A stretch of DNA of 61,360 nt, from NCBI GenBank assembly GCA_029247785.1, contig JAQWKP010000001.1, forward strand, positions 1 to 61,360, read 5' to 3'. This document shows, in pieces, positions 51,310 to 59,480 of this stretch. Position 1 is the first letter of the stretch. Every line of letters begins with the position of its first letter. Made by a program: the position numbers and the translations under genes. The notes beneath the pieces are model-generated. The model saw only the letters and a program-made list of their open reading frames with translations. It did not search any database and was not told the DNA's origin. The stretch is from Novosphingobium sp. (GTDB lineage Bacteria > Pseudomonadota > Alphaproteobacteria > Sphingomonadales > Sphingomonadaceae).

Positions 51310-53562
51310 ATGGCGACCGCTGCAAAAGTTCGGCCCGAGGAGACGGCCCTCGCAGAAAAGAAGCGCGGCACTTGCCCGATTTGCGGGGTCGGCTGTTTTG
51401 TCGAGGCCAAGATTGAGAACAAGCGCGCGGTTTCGATCCGGCCAGATCGCACCGCTGGTTTTCCAGCCGACTGCCCGCGTGCTGGCCAGGCGATCGACTA
51501 TCACGATCACAAGGACCGGATAAATCACCCGATGAAGCGCGTCGGTAAGCGCGGCGAGGGCAAGTGGGAACAGATCAGCTGGGATCAGGCACTTGATGAG
51601 ATCGCCGAGAAGCTTGCGAGCATCCGTGAACGACACGGGCCTGAGGCGGTTCAGACCATGGGTGGGTCCTACAAGGGCGCGGGCGACATGTCGTGCTGGC
51701 GCTGGTCGAACCTGTGGGGCACACCCAACATCCTTTTCCAGGGCAAGAATTGCGGCGAGGCCGAGCTGCTCGCCGAATGGGCGGTCTATGGCGACCAGGC
51801 CTGCATCGGCAACGCGCCAATTCCGGGGCTCACCAAGAGCCTGATTCTGTGGGGAGTCGGTGGTTCGATGTCGACATCGGGCCAGGTCAAGAATCTCAAG
51901 GCCTATAAGGAGGCGGGCGGAAAGCTGATCGTCATTGATCCGCGATCAACCGACCTCACTGAAATGGCCGATATCTGGATGCAGATCAGGCCCGGCTCGG
52001 ACGGCGCGCTGGCCTATGGCATGATCAACGTGATCATATCCGAGAAGCTTTATGACGCGACTTTCGTTGATAAATGGTGCGTGGGGCTGGATGATCTCGC
52101 CGAGAAGGTGCGCAGCTTCACGCCCGAACGGACCGCGGAACTCACCTGGGTTCCTGCCGATACGATCGTTGCAGCCGCGCGGATGTTCGCAACTAACACC
52201 CCCGGCCACATCCCGTTTGGGCTCGGGACTGCCGAATCGGGCAAGAGCACCACGGCTGCGGTTTTCGGAAAAACCTATCTGCGCGCGATCACTGGCAATC
52301 TCGATATCGAAGGCGGTTCGCGCTTCGCTGATGAGCCGGTCTCGACCCGGCTGATCGAGGAAATGCATTGGGACACGCTGATCAATCACCCCCAGCGCAC
52401 ACGCGACAATATCAGCTCCGAAACCTATCCGATTGCTTCGGTCAGGGGTCTGAAGGCCTATCGCAAGGCGATGGCGAAGGTCCATCCCAGGGGCATCGGC
52501 CCGATGATCTATAATATGGTGGTGGCACCCGCAGCCATCCCGATCGCGATTCTCGAAGGCAAGCCCTATCCGGTGAAGGCCTGGATCCTGCAGGCCGGCA
52601 ATCCTCTGGTCGCGCTAAGCGATTCGAAGCGCCTGCATGAAGCTATGATGAGCGATGAGCTCGAACTCAGCGTCAATATGGACCACTGGATTACGCCCTG
52701 TACCGAGCTGGCAGATTATGTCCTGCCGGCAACCGACGGTCTGGAACGGCCGCTATTGAGCAATATGTGGGGGTTTGCCGATGCCCATTCCGCCGCGCCG
52801 CGTATCGTCGAGCCGCTCTATGAGCGCCGAGACGATTACCAGCTGTGGCGCGAGCTCGGCAACAGGCTCGGTCAGCAGGGCATGTGGCCCGACACGATGG
52901 AACAATGGTTCGACAACATCCTCGAGCCTACCGGCATGTCTCATGCCGACCTGTCCGACAAATCCATGCCCTGGTTGATGCCCGAGCCGCAGCACCAGCG
53001 CTATGAGGACACCGGTTTTGCGACTGCTTCTGGCAAGGTCGAGCTGTCGTCGGCGCTGCTCGAAAGCCTGGGCTATGACCCGATTCCTGAATATGAGGAG
53101 CCAAGCTGGAGCCCGGAAGCGAGCCCCGAACTGTTCGAACAGTTTCCGCTGGTGTTGACTACCGGTAATTCGCTCAAATGGTACTATCGCTCGCAGCACA
53201 AGCATCTCGAAGTGATGCGCCGGCAGCATCCTTATGCGCAGGTCACCCTGCATCCCGACACTGCCTCTGAGCTGGGCATCGCCCATGACGAAATCGTCTG
53301 GGTGGAAACGCCAATGGGGCGGGTCAAACAGCAAGCCAAGCTCGATCCCGGGATGCACCTGCGGGTCGCCCATGCCGACAGCCACATGTGGTATCCCGAA
53401 AGAAAAGCCGAAGGTGATGCGCATTACGGCGTGTGGGAATCGAACATCAACGCGATCCTGCCCGATGGCGAGGAATATTCCGACTATGCCGGCGACAACT
53501 ACATGCGCGGGCTGATCTGCCGGCTGTATCCGGTCGAGGAGGTGGCGGTGGCAGCCGAATAG
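51310..53562 (+). CDS. Stand-alone molybdopterin oxidoreductase (DMSO reductase superfamily)
   Basis: 750 aa. Four Cys near the N-terminus (C22, C25, C29, C55; CPICGVGC then PADCPRAG) predict a [4Fe-4S] cluster. Pterin-binding segments LWGVGGSMSTSGQ, VIDPRSTDLTEMADIW and the C-terminal molybdopterin dinucleotide-binding domain (LVLTTGNSLKWYYRSQH) are clear. A Cys near residue 147 (GKNCGEAE) is a plausible Mo ligand. No Tat signal, no FeS or membrane subunit gene adjoins it, so it is probably cytoplasmic. It is the first gene of the arsenic-related block and is divergent from bioF (135 bp). Function unknown; formate dehydrogenase or arsenic oxidoreductase are guesses. Confidence 0.85.
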   Translation: MATAAKVRPEETALAEKKRGTCPICGVGCFVEAKIENKRAVSIRPDRTAGFPADCPRAGQAIDYHDHKDRINHPMKRVGKRGEGKWEQISWDQALDEIAEKLASIRERHGPEAVQTMGGSYKGAGDMSCWRWSNLWGTPNILFQGKNCGEAELLAEWAVYGDQACIGNAPIPGLTKSLILWGVGGSMSTSGQVKNLKAYKEAGGKLIVIDPRSTDLTEMADIWMQIRPGSDGALAYGMINVIISEKLYDATFVDKWCVGLDDLAEKVRSFTPERTAELTWVPADTIVAAARMFATNTPGHIPFGLGTAESGKSTTAAVFGKTYLRAITGNLDIEGGSRFADEPVSTRLIEEMHWDTLINHPQRTRDNISSETYPIASVRGLKAYRKAMAKVHPRGIGPMIYNMVVAPAAIPIAILEGKPYPVKAWILQAGNPLVALSDSKRLHEAMMSDELELSVNMDHWITPCTELADYVLPATDGLERPLLSNMWGFADAHSAAPRIVEPLYERRDDYQLWRELGNRLGQQGMWPDTMEQWFDNILEPTGMSHADLSDKSMPWLMPEPQHQRYEDTGFATASGKVELSSALLESLGYDPIPEYEEPSWSPEASPELFEQFPLVLTTGNSLKWYYRSQHKHLEVMRRQHPYAQVTLHPDTASELGIAHDEIVWVETPMGRVKQQAKLDPGMHLRVAHADSHMWYPERKAEGDAHYGVWESNINAILPDGEEYSDYAGDNYMRGLICRLYPVEEVAVAAE

Positions 53563-53569
53563 GCGTGCG

Positions 53570-54565
53570 TCACGCCGAACAGCTTGCGCCGCCCAGCACG
53601 CAAAACCGCGCACAATGGGGGTGGTTCAGCGCGACCGGAAGGGCCGCTTCGGCGAGCGACTGGCCCAAGCTAAAGTCTGGCTCATAGGGCAGCAGCGTAC
53701 AGGCGACGATGCTCGGTGCGGATTCGCCCTTGCGGTGCACCACCATGCGGCTGGTCGCGCACATCACATCTTCTGGAGACTTTTTGAGGATCGACCAGCA
53801 TCCAGTGGTGATCTCGGCAATGTCGGCAGTCGCGTCCATTTCCGGAAAGAGGATCAGGTCCTCTGGATTTTGTGCATCCAGTTCAAGGCCTAGTTTATCG
53901 AACAGCGCTGCGAAGCCGGTGCGTGCGGCAGCTGTTTCCTCTTCGGCTAATTGGCGTCCGGCAACAGCGATCCGCAGCCCGTTGCCAGCAAGCCATTGCA
54001 GGCCGGCGAGGACGGGCCCCCAATTGCCCGCGCCTCGCTCGGCTTCGTGGATGGCGCTTGTGTGATGATCCAGGCTGACGCGCAGGGTCAGTCTGTCGCC
54101 GAAGCGCTTACCAAGTTCCAGCAGTTTTGCTTCGCGCCGCCGCATGGGCTGCATCGCATTGGTCAGCACAAGTACGTCAAAGCCACGCGTAAGCGTGTCT
54201 TCCAGCACCATGAGGAATTCGGGGTTCATGAAGGGCTCGCCGCCGGTGAAGCCAATCTCGCGCGTCGACAGGTCGGTGTTTGCGATTTCGTCGAGAAAAG
54301 CGCGGACATTCGCTGAAGACAGATACACCAGCGCGTCGTTGGTAGGGCTGCTTTCGATATAGCAATTGGCGCAGGCCAGGTTGCACAGCGTGCCGGTGTT
54401 GAACCACAGCGTCTTTAGCCCCGTGAAAGCGACCGTTGCGCGCGGCTCGCCATTCGCAGTCCATTGCGGATCCGTGAATTTTTCGCTGGGAAGTGGCGAG
54501 GCCGGGACGCGGAACGGCGATGGTCCGGCAGGCGCATTGCGGCTCTTGCTGCGGGTCGCCATCAT
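53570..54565 (-). CDS. Radical SAM protein with Cys-rich C-terminus
   Basis: 331 aa from the ATG at 54565, which overlaps the preceding reductase stop (ATGA). The radical SAM motif is CNLACANC (C61, C65, C68) after ATVAFTGLKTLWFNTGTL, with GFTGGEPFMNPEFL (GGEP). C-terminal Cys occur in TTGCWSI, VMCATSRMVV, VACTLLPY and the end NHPHCARFCVLGGASCSA (C318, C322, C329), enough for an auxiliary SPASM/Twitch-like cluster. It lacks the layout of ArsS (rSAM/DUF3641). Context with ArsM and TIGR04282/TIGR04283 glycosyltransferases suggests carbon transfer onto an organoarsenical. Confidence 0.85.
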   Translation of the reverse strand: MMATRSKSRNAPAGPSPFRVPASPLPSEKFTDPQWTANGEPRATVAFTGLKTLWFNTGTLCNLACANCYIESSPTNDALVYLSSANVRAFLDEIANTDLSTREIGFTGGEPFMNPEFLMVLEDTLTRGFDVLVLTNAMQPMRRREAKLLELGKRFGDRLTLRVSLDHHTSAIHEAERGAGNWGPVLAGLQWLAGNGLRIAVAGRQLAEEETAAARTGFAALFDKLGLELDAQNPEDLILFPEMDATADIAEITTGCWSILKKSPEDVMCATSRMVVHRKGESAPSIVACTLLPYEPDFSLGQSLAEAALPVALNHPHCARFCVLGGASCSA

Positions 54566-55980
54566 CCGAGCAACCTGCGCGTTCCGGCGACCAAAGCGGC
54601 CCAGCGTTTCGGCCATGTGCCAAAGAGGACCGGTTCCCACACAGCAAAGCTCGCGGCCTTCGAAATCTCGCCGCGGGTCGGATAGGCGACGATCGCCGAT
54701 CCCAGCGCGAAGGTGGAGGCTTTGCCGCCGATGATTTGCGCCCACGGAAGCAATAGGTCTCCGGCATGGGTGCCGATGACGGTGACGCCCAGAACCTTGC
54801 GACCTTTCATCACCAACTTGAGGAAGCCGTTCGCCTCACCTTCGGCAATTGCTCGGTCATTGTCGCCGAAATCTTCGCGAATCACCTTCACTTTTGAGCC
54901 ATAGCTTTCTCGTGCTTGCGATTCGGTAAGCCCGATCTGGGCAAGTTCGGGGTGAGTGAAGGTGCAATGCGGAAGCGCGGACCAGTTCACTTTCTGGGCA
55001 AGCCCAAGCGCGACCTCTACAGCGACTAGCGATCCCTCATAGCCTGCCGCATGGGTAAAACGCGGCCCCTCGCGGCAGTCGCCAATCGCATAGATGCGGC
55101 GGTTTGATGTTCGGCGCCGACGATCGACCGGTATGCCCTTCTTGCCGGATTCGACCCCGGCAATGTCGAGCGCAAGCCCTGTGACATTGGCCGTGCGCCC
55201 CGCAGCGACCAACAGGTGGCTCCCCGAAACGCGCTGTCCGTCGTTGCACACCACCGCGATGCCAGTTTCGGTCCTGGAGACACTTTCAGCCTCGTTCCTC
55301 ATCATTCGCACGCCTTCATCCGCCAGACTGCGGGTCAGTATGTCCGCAGCGTCCCGATCGTCGCGGCCAAGCGGCTGTCCCCTGCCGATCACCGTCACCT
55401 CGCTGCCAAGGCGCCGGAAGGCTTGCGCCATCTCCACTCCGATCGCGCCTGCGCCGATAATGACGAGGTGATCGGGCAACTCGTCCAGTTCGAACAGGTT
55501 CTCGTTGGTCAGGAATTTGATCTCATCAATCCCGGCGATCTGTGGGATCGCCGGCTTCGAACCGGTGGCGATGACGATTCTCGGAGCACGCAGCTCGCGC
55601 GTTCCTGCCCGAATTCGGTCCTTGCTGATGAATTCGGCCCAAGAGCGGATCACTTCAACGCCCATTGCCTCAAAGCGCTCCTGCGAATCGTGTGGTTCGA
55701 TCGCGGCGATGGCTTCGCGAATATGTGCTGAAACGCCTTCCCACGCGACTTGCGGCGGTCCCAGTGTCACGCCGAAGCAGTCGTCCTGCCTGCCCTGATG
55801 CGCTCGGGCGGCGGCGGCGATCAGGGCCTTGGAAGGTACGCAGCCGGTATTGAGACATTCCCCGCCCATCCGGTCTGCTTCGATCAGCGCGACTTTGAGG
55901 CCGAACAGCGCCGCGCCGCCCGCTGCGGTCAACCCGGCCGCGCCGCCGCCGATAACGATCAAGTCATGGGTGAAGGACAT
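54562..55980 (-). CDS. FAD-dependent class I pyridine nucleotide-disulfide oxidoreductase
   Basis: 472 aa, mercuric-reductase/lipoamide-dehydrogenase fold. FAD site LIVIGGGAAGLTAAGGAALFG, redox-active GGECLNTGCVPSKAL, NAD(P) site VIIGAGAIGVEMAQAFRRLGSEVTVI and FAD site IYAIGDCREGPRF. The C-terminal dimer motif that normally reads HPTxSE with the catalytic His is AYPTRGE here, so the proton-relay His is replaced by Tyr. It lacks an N-terminal HMA domain and the MerA C-terminal Cys pair. Its stop overlaps the radical SAM start, so the two are cotranslated and it may reduce that enzyme's substrate or clusters. Confidence 0.88.
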   Translation of the reverse strand: MSFTHDLIVIGGGAAGLTAAGGAALFGLKVALIEADRMGGECLNTGCVPSKALIAAAARAHQGRQDDCFGVTLGPPQVAWEGVSAHIREAIAAIEPHDSQERFEAMGVEVIRSWAEFISKDRIRAGTRELRAPRIVIATGSKPAIPQIAGIDEIKFLTNENLFELDELPDHLVIIGAGAIGVEMAQAFRRLGSEVTVIGRGQPLGRDDRDAADILTRSLADEGVRMMRNEAESVSRTETGIAVVCNDGQRVSGSHLLVAAGRTANVTGLALDIAGVESGKKGIPVDRRRRTSNRRIYAIGDCREGPRFTHAAGYEGSLVAVEVALGLAQKVNWSALPHCTFTHPELAQIGLTESQARESYGSKVKVIREDFGDNDRAIAEGEANGFLKLVMKGRKVLGVTVIGTHAGDLLLPWAQIIGGKASTFALGSAIVAYPTRGEISKAASFAVWEPVLFGTWPKRWAALVAGTRRLLG

Positions 55981-56068
55981 CGCGGAAGGGTAACCGATCC
56001 TGGTTGCGCTGCGAATAGTTCATCAGCATGCTTTGAGCTGTCAGTCGGATAGAAGGCCAGCGTATCTC

Positions 56069-57115
56069 GTGAATCTTGAAAATAGTCAGAACTACTACGG
56101 CAAGGTCCTGGGTTCCTCGGACGATTTGCGCAGCGACGCTTGCTGCACGGTCGATGCAATGCCGCCCGCCATCCAGCAAGCGCTGCGCAATGTCCATGAG
56201 GAGGTGCGTGCGCGTTACTTCGGTTGCGGCCTTGTCGTGCCCCAGGCGATTGAAGGAGCGGCGGTTCTCGATCTTGGTTCAGGCTCCGGACAGGACGCTT
56301 ATCTCCTGTCTCAATTCGTCGGCGAGGCGGGGTCGGTTACAGGCGTCGACGCCACGCCTGAGCAGCTGGAAGTGGCTGAGCGCCACAGCGACTGGCATCG
56401 CGAGCGCTTCGGCTATGCGCGCTCAAATCTGCGCTTTGTCGAGGGCGATATCGAGCGACTCGGCGAGTTGGGGCTGCCTGAAAGCCATTTCGACGTGATC
56501 GTCTCGAACTGCGTCATCAATCTGGTTGCTGACAAGTCTGCCGTATTCGCCGCTGCCCATCGGCTATTGAAGCCCGGCGGCGAGCTCTATTTCTCCGATG
56601 TCTATGCCGATCGGCGCGTGCCGAGTCACTTGCTGGACGATCCGGTGCTGCATGGCGAGTGCCTGTCTGGAGCGCTCTATTGGGGTGATTTCAATGCGCT
56701 TGCGAAGAAGGCAGGCTTTGCCGACCCGCGCCTTGTCACACATCGTCCGCTGGCAATCGGCGATCCCCAGATTGCGGCGAAGCTGGAAACAGTCAAATTT
56801 CACTCGGCAACTTACCGGCTGTTCAAGCTCGATGACCTTGAACCGCAATGCGAGGACTACGGCCAGGCGGCAAGCTACAAGGGCACCGTCGCAGGGTCGG
56901 AGCAGGTCTTCGAACTCGATGCTCATCACCATATCGAGGCGGGCCGCTTCTTCCGCATCTGCGGCAATAGCTGGCGGATGCTCGCCGATACGCGCTTCGC
57001 GCCGCATTTCGATTTTCTCGGCGATTTCTCCCGCCATTTCGGGATTTTCCCCGGATGCGGAACACTGATGCCGTTCGTCGAGGACAATGCCGTGCAATCG
57101 GACGGCTGTTGCTGA
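56069..57115 (+). CDS. arsM: ArsM-like arsenite S-adenosylmethyltransferase
   Basis: 348 aa from GTG 56069 (VNLENSQNYYGKVLGSS); a TTG at 56033 is the alternative. The SAM domain reads AAVLDLGSGSGQDAYLLSQFVGEAGSVTGVDATPEQLEVA. Cys positions used to bind As(III) in ArsM are conserved: DACCTV (C25/C26), YFGCG (C53), SNCVINL and GECLSGALYWGDF. The C-terminus ends FPGCGTLMPF...DGCC, adding further thiols. It should methylate arsenite to mono- and dimethylated trivalent forms. It is divergent from the reductase-rSAM pair and overlaps the SDR start. Confidence 0.9.
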   Translation: MNLENSQNYYGKVLGSSDDLRSDACCTVDAMPPAIQQALRNVHEEVRARYFGCGLVVPQAIEGAAVLDLGSGSGQDAYLLSQFVGEAGSVTGVDATPEQLEVAERHSDWHRERFGYARSNLRFVEGDIERLGELGLPESHFDVIVSNCVINLVADKSAVFAAAHRLLKPGGELYFSDVYADRRVPSHLLDDPVLHGECLSGALYWGDFNALAKKAGFADPRLVTHRPLAIGDPQIAAKLETVKFHSATYRLFKLDDLEPQCEDYGQAASYKGTVAGSEQVFELDAHHHIEAGRFFRICGNSWRMLADTRFAPHFDFLGDFSRHFGIFPGCGTLMPFVEDNAVQSDGCC

Positions 57116-58200
57116 ACATTCTCGTCACCGGCGCCGCCGGGCTGGTCGGTGGCGAAGTCTGTGCGCAATTGTGCCGCGATGGCCACCAGGTAACCGCCTT
57201 GGTGCATCGCAATCGCAATGTCCGGGGCAATGACGGTGCGCAGGTGCCGGTTGCCGGGATTATTCCTGTCGATGTCACTTTGCCACAATTCGGTCACGAT
57301 GACGCAAACTGGTCACGGCTGGCGGAAGCGAGTGACGTGTTGATTCATTGCGCCGCCGTCACGCGCTTCGACCTGCCTGAGGCGGAATACCGCAAGGTCA
57401 ATATCGTCGGCACCGCCTATGCTATCGAACTGGCGCGATGCGCTGGTCTGAACTTGCTGCATGTCAGCACCGCCTACGTCTGCGGCGTGCGCGACGGGCT
57501 GATCCGCGAGATCGATCCCCTGCCGGAGAGCGGATTTGCCAATGCTTACGAGACCAGCAAGGCCGCAGCCGAGCAGCTGGTGAGGGCAAGCGGCCTGCCC
57601 TTCGTAATCGTCCGGCCGAGCATAATCGTCGGTGATAGTCGGACCGGGGCAATCCGCGACTTTGAAACTACCTATGCGGTGTTCAAGGCGATTGCGGAGG
57701 GGCGGATCGGCTCTTTGCCGTTCCGCAAGGGGGCGACGCTCGATTTCGTTCCAATCGACCATGTCGCTTCGTCGATTTCGGCGTTGTCCGTGCAATTTCC
57801 CAGGGTGGCACGTCAAACCGCGCACCTGGTATCAGGCCAGCCGATCACGGTTGAGGATTTCGTGGCCGCGATTGGCGACTTCCCGCAATTTCATGTTCCG
57901 GAACTGGTGGAGGCGCAAGATTTCGATCCTGGGCAGCTACTGCCGCTAGAGCGGCGTCTATTTATCCGGTTGGCGGGTCCCTATGCCAGTTACTTCCGAC
58001 GCGATCCGCGGTTTGACGCCAGCGGTTTGCACTCGATCACCGGCAAGGTCTGTCCAGCAACGGATGCGGCCTGGCTGCGCGGGTTGATCCGCTACTGCAT
58101 TTCCCGAGGTTTCCTGCCTGACGACGAACTCAGCGAATATCGGGATAGAGTTTCGCCAGCCGCTTGCGCGCGCCCAATGCCCACATCGCCCCTACCTTGA
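57109..58200 (+). CDS. Extended SDR, NAD-dependent epimerase/thioester-reductase-like
   Basis: 363 aa, probably from the TTG at 57109 (LLNILVTGAAGLVGGEV), which overlaps the arsM stop by 7 nt. TGAAGLVG cofactor loop, HCAAVTRFD, STAYVCGVRDG and YETSKAAAE (YxxxK) are intact, with KGATLDFVPIDHVASS. The family includes nucleotide-sugar epimerases and fatty-acyl (thioester) reductases, so a role with a sugar or a lipid moiety is equally possible. Its end overlaps the convergent glycosyltransferase gene by 71 bp. Confidence 0.85.
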   Translation: MLNILVTGAAGLVGGEVCAQLCRDGHQVTALVHRNRNVRGNDGAQVPVAGIIPVDVTLPQFGHDDANWSRLAEASDVLIHCAAVTRFDLPEAEYRKVNIVGTAYAIELARCAGLNLLHVSTAYVCGVRDGLIREIDPLPESGFANAYETSKAAAEQLVRASGLPFVIVRPSIIVGDSRTGAIRDFETTYAVFKAIAEGRIGSLPFRKGATLDFVPIDHVASSISALSVQFPRVARQTAHLVSGQPITVEDFVAAIGDFPQFHVPELVEAQDFDPGQLLPLERRLFIRLAGPYASYFRRDPRFDASGLHSITGKVCPATDAAWLRGLIRYCISRGFLPDDELSEYRDRVSPAACARPMPTSPLP

Positions 58201-58852
58201 GGTAAATCCAATTGGCCTTGAGCGGGCCCCAGGCAGCAATGCGGCGGTCGGAGCTGCGGACGATACGTGGCACCAATCGCACTTTGCCGAGACGGGCAAG
58301 CTTGATGCACAAATCGGCATCTTCCATCACCGGCATGCCCTGATCGCAGCCGCCAACCGCAAGAAAATCCTTCCGGCGAAAAAACATAGCATGGTCGCCA
58401 AACAGCAGGCGTACGCCGCGCAGGAACAGGTGCGGGCGAAACAGCATCGGCGCGTACCAAGTCTTGATCCAGTTGTGAAAGCTGGTGCCCCAACGGATCT
58501 TCTCGCCGCAGAGCAACGGGGTGAAACCGGCCAGCGCGACACGCCTGTCTGCCAGGACTTTCTCTATGACGGCAATTGCGTCCGTCGGCGGGATGGTGTC
58601 GGCATGGAGGACGCAGACGCTTTCCTTGGATGCTGTAGCGACACCGGCATTGATCTGGGATGCCCGGCCCCTGGGGGCGTCGACCAGTCGCCAGCCAGCC
58701 GCCCGGATGATGTCCTTGCTGGCATCGCTGCTGCCACCATCGACCGCGACAATCTCGGCGGGTGGCGGGTCGAGCTTTGCCAGACATTCGACAAGTTGCG
58801 GCAATGCCCGCTCCTCGTCGAGCACCGGTATGACCAGCGAAACGGGGCTCAC
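58130..58852 (-). CDS. TIGR04283-type glycosyltransferase family 2 protein
   Basis: 240 aa from GTG 58852, which overlaps the preceding gene's stop (GTGA); the track start at 58870 is 18 nt longer. The GT-A signature reads VSLVIPVLDEERALPQLVECL, IVAVDGGSSDASKDI, GRASQINAGVATA and VLHADTIPP, with FRRKDFLAVGGCDQGMPVMEDADLC. This matches the TIGR04283 subfamily that NCBI annotates in arsenosugar-biosynthesis and radical SAM contexts; assignment by motif recall, not by search. It probably transfers a sugar or sugar phosphate. Confidence 0.8.
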   Translation of the reverse strand: MSPVSLVIPVLDEERALPQLVECLAKLDPPPAEIVAVDGGSSDASKDIIRAAGWRLVDAPRGRASQINAGVATASKESVCVLHADTIPPTDAIAVIEKVLADRRVALAGFTPLLCGEKIRWGTSFHNWIKTWYAPMLFRPHLFLRGVRLLFGDHAMFFRRKDFLAVGGCDQGMPVMEDADLCIKLARLGKVRLVPRIVRSSDRRIAAWGPLKANWIYLKVGAMWALGARKRLAKLYPDIR

Positions 58853-59427
58853 TCCAACAGCTCCGGCCATTGGGCAAGGTCTTCAGGTCGATCGATATCT
58901 CCAAGCACGGGAAGTAGTGCCGGTTCGATTCCATTTGCCTCAAGCCGCCGCAGCGTTTCGGGCAGAACCTCTGGCGTGCTCCAGGCCATGGCGCTGAAAG
59001 CGAAGGGAATGGGGCGAGTAAAGCCGATCAGGTAATAGCCTCCGTCGCTGGCCGGGCCAATTACCGCCTCGTGGCTTTCAAGCGCAACGCGGGCCTGGCG
59101 CAGCATCTTGTCGTCAAGCGCCGGTGCGTCGCTGCCGATGATAATCGCCGGAGCAGGCACGCGCGCGAGCCTCTCGCCAAGATCGCCTCCGCCCTGCTGG
59201 GCAATCTCATGGCCATCTCCGCAAAGCGCGACGAACGCTTCGCGTGATCCCCCTGTGACTCGCAACTCGATTTCCAATCCGCTCTTTGTCGCGTTGGCGA
59301 GAGTGTTTTCGAGGAGCCGTGCATAAAGCCGCGCCGCCCCATCTGGCCCCAGCGCTGGGATCAGCCTGGTCTTGGCCTTTCCGGCTTCGGGAAAACGGGC
59401 AAAAATGGTCAGGCGCGGTTGAGGCAT
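58849..59427 (-). CDS. TIGR04282-type glycosyltransferase (DUF2064)
   Basis: 192 aa. TIFARFPEAGKAKTRLIPALG, IIIGSDAPALDDKML and VIGPASDGGYYLIGF are the features of the CofC-like TIGR04282/DUF2064 nucleotidyl- or glycosyltransferase family. It is coupled to the TIGR04283 gene behind it by a 4-nt overlap. The pair recurs next to radical SAM genes in other bacteria. It likely activates or transfers a sugar. Confidence 0.82.
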   Translation of the reverse strand: MPQPRLTIFARFPEAGKAKTRLIPALGPDGAARLYARLLENTLANATKSGLEIELRVTGGSREAFVALCGDGHEIAQQGGGDLGERLARVPAPAIIIGSDAPALDDKMLRQARVALESHEAVIGPASDGGYYLIGFTRPIPFAFSAMAWSTPEVLPETLRRLEANGIEPALLPVLGDIDRPEDLAQWPELLE

Positions 59428-59480
59428 GGATTGGTTCTTAGCGGCTCGACGGATAGCTGCCCATCCGCCATGGTCAGGGC

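Noticed and set aside
51310-53562. Calling the Mo enzyme formate dehydrogenase.
   Set aside because: No beta/gamma subunits, no Tat signal and no fdh accessory genes; only superfamily membership is supported.
53570-54565. Calling the radical SAM gene arsS.
   Set aside because: Its cluster motif, Cys-rich end and lack of a DUF3641-like domain differ from ArsS; only the neighbourhood is similar.
54562-55980. Calling the flavoprotein mercuric reductase.
   Set aside because: No HMA domain and no C-terminal Cys pair; no merR, merT or merP nearby.
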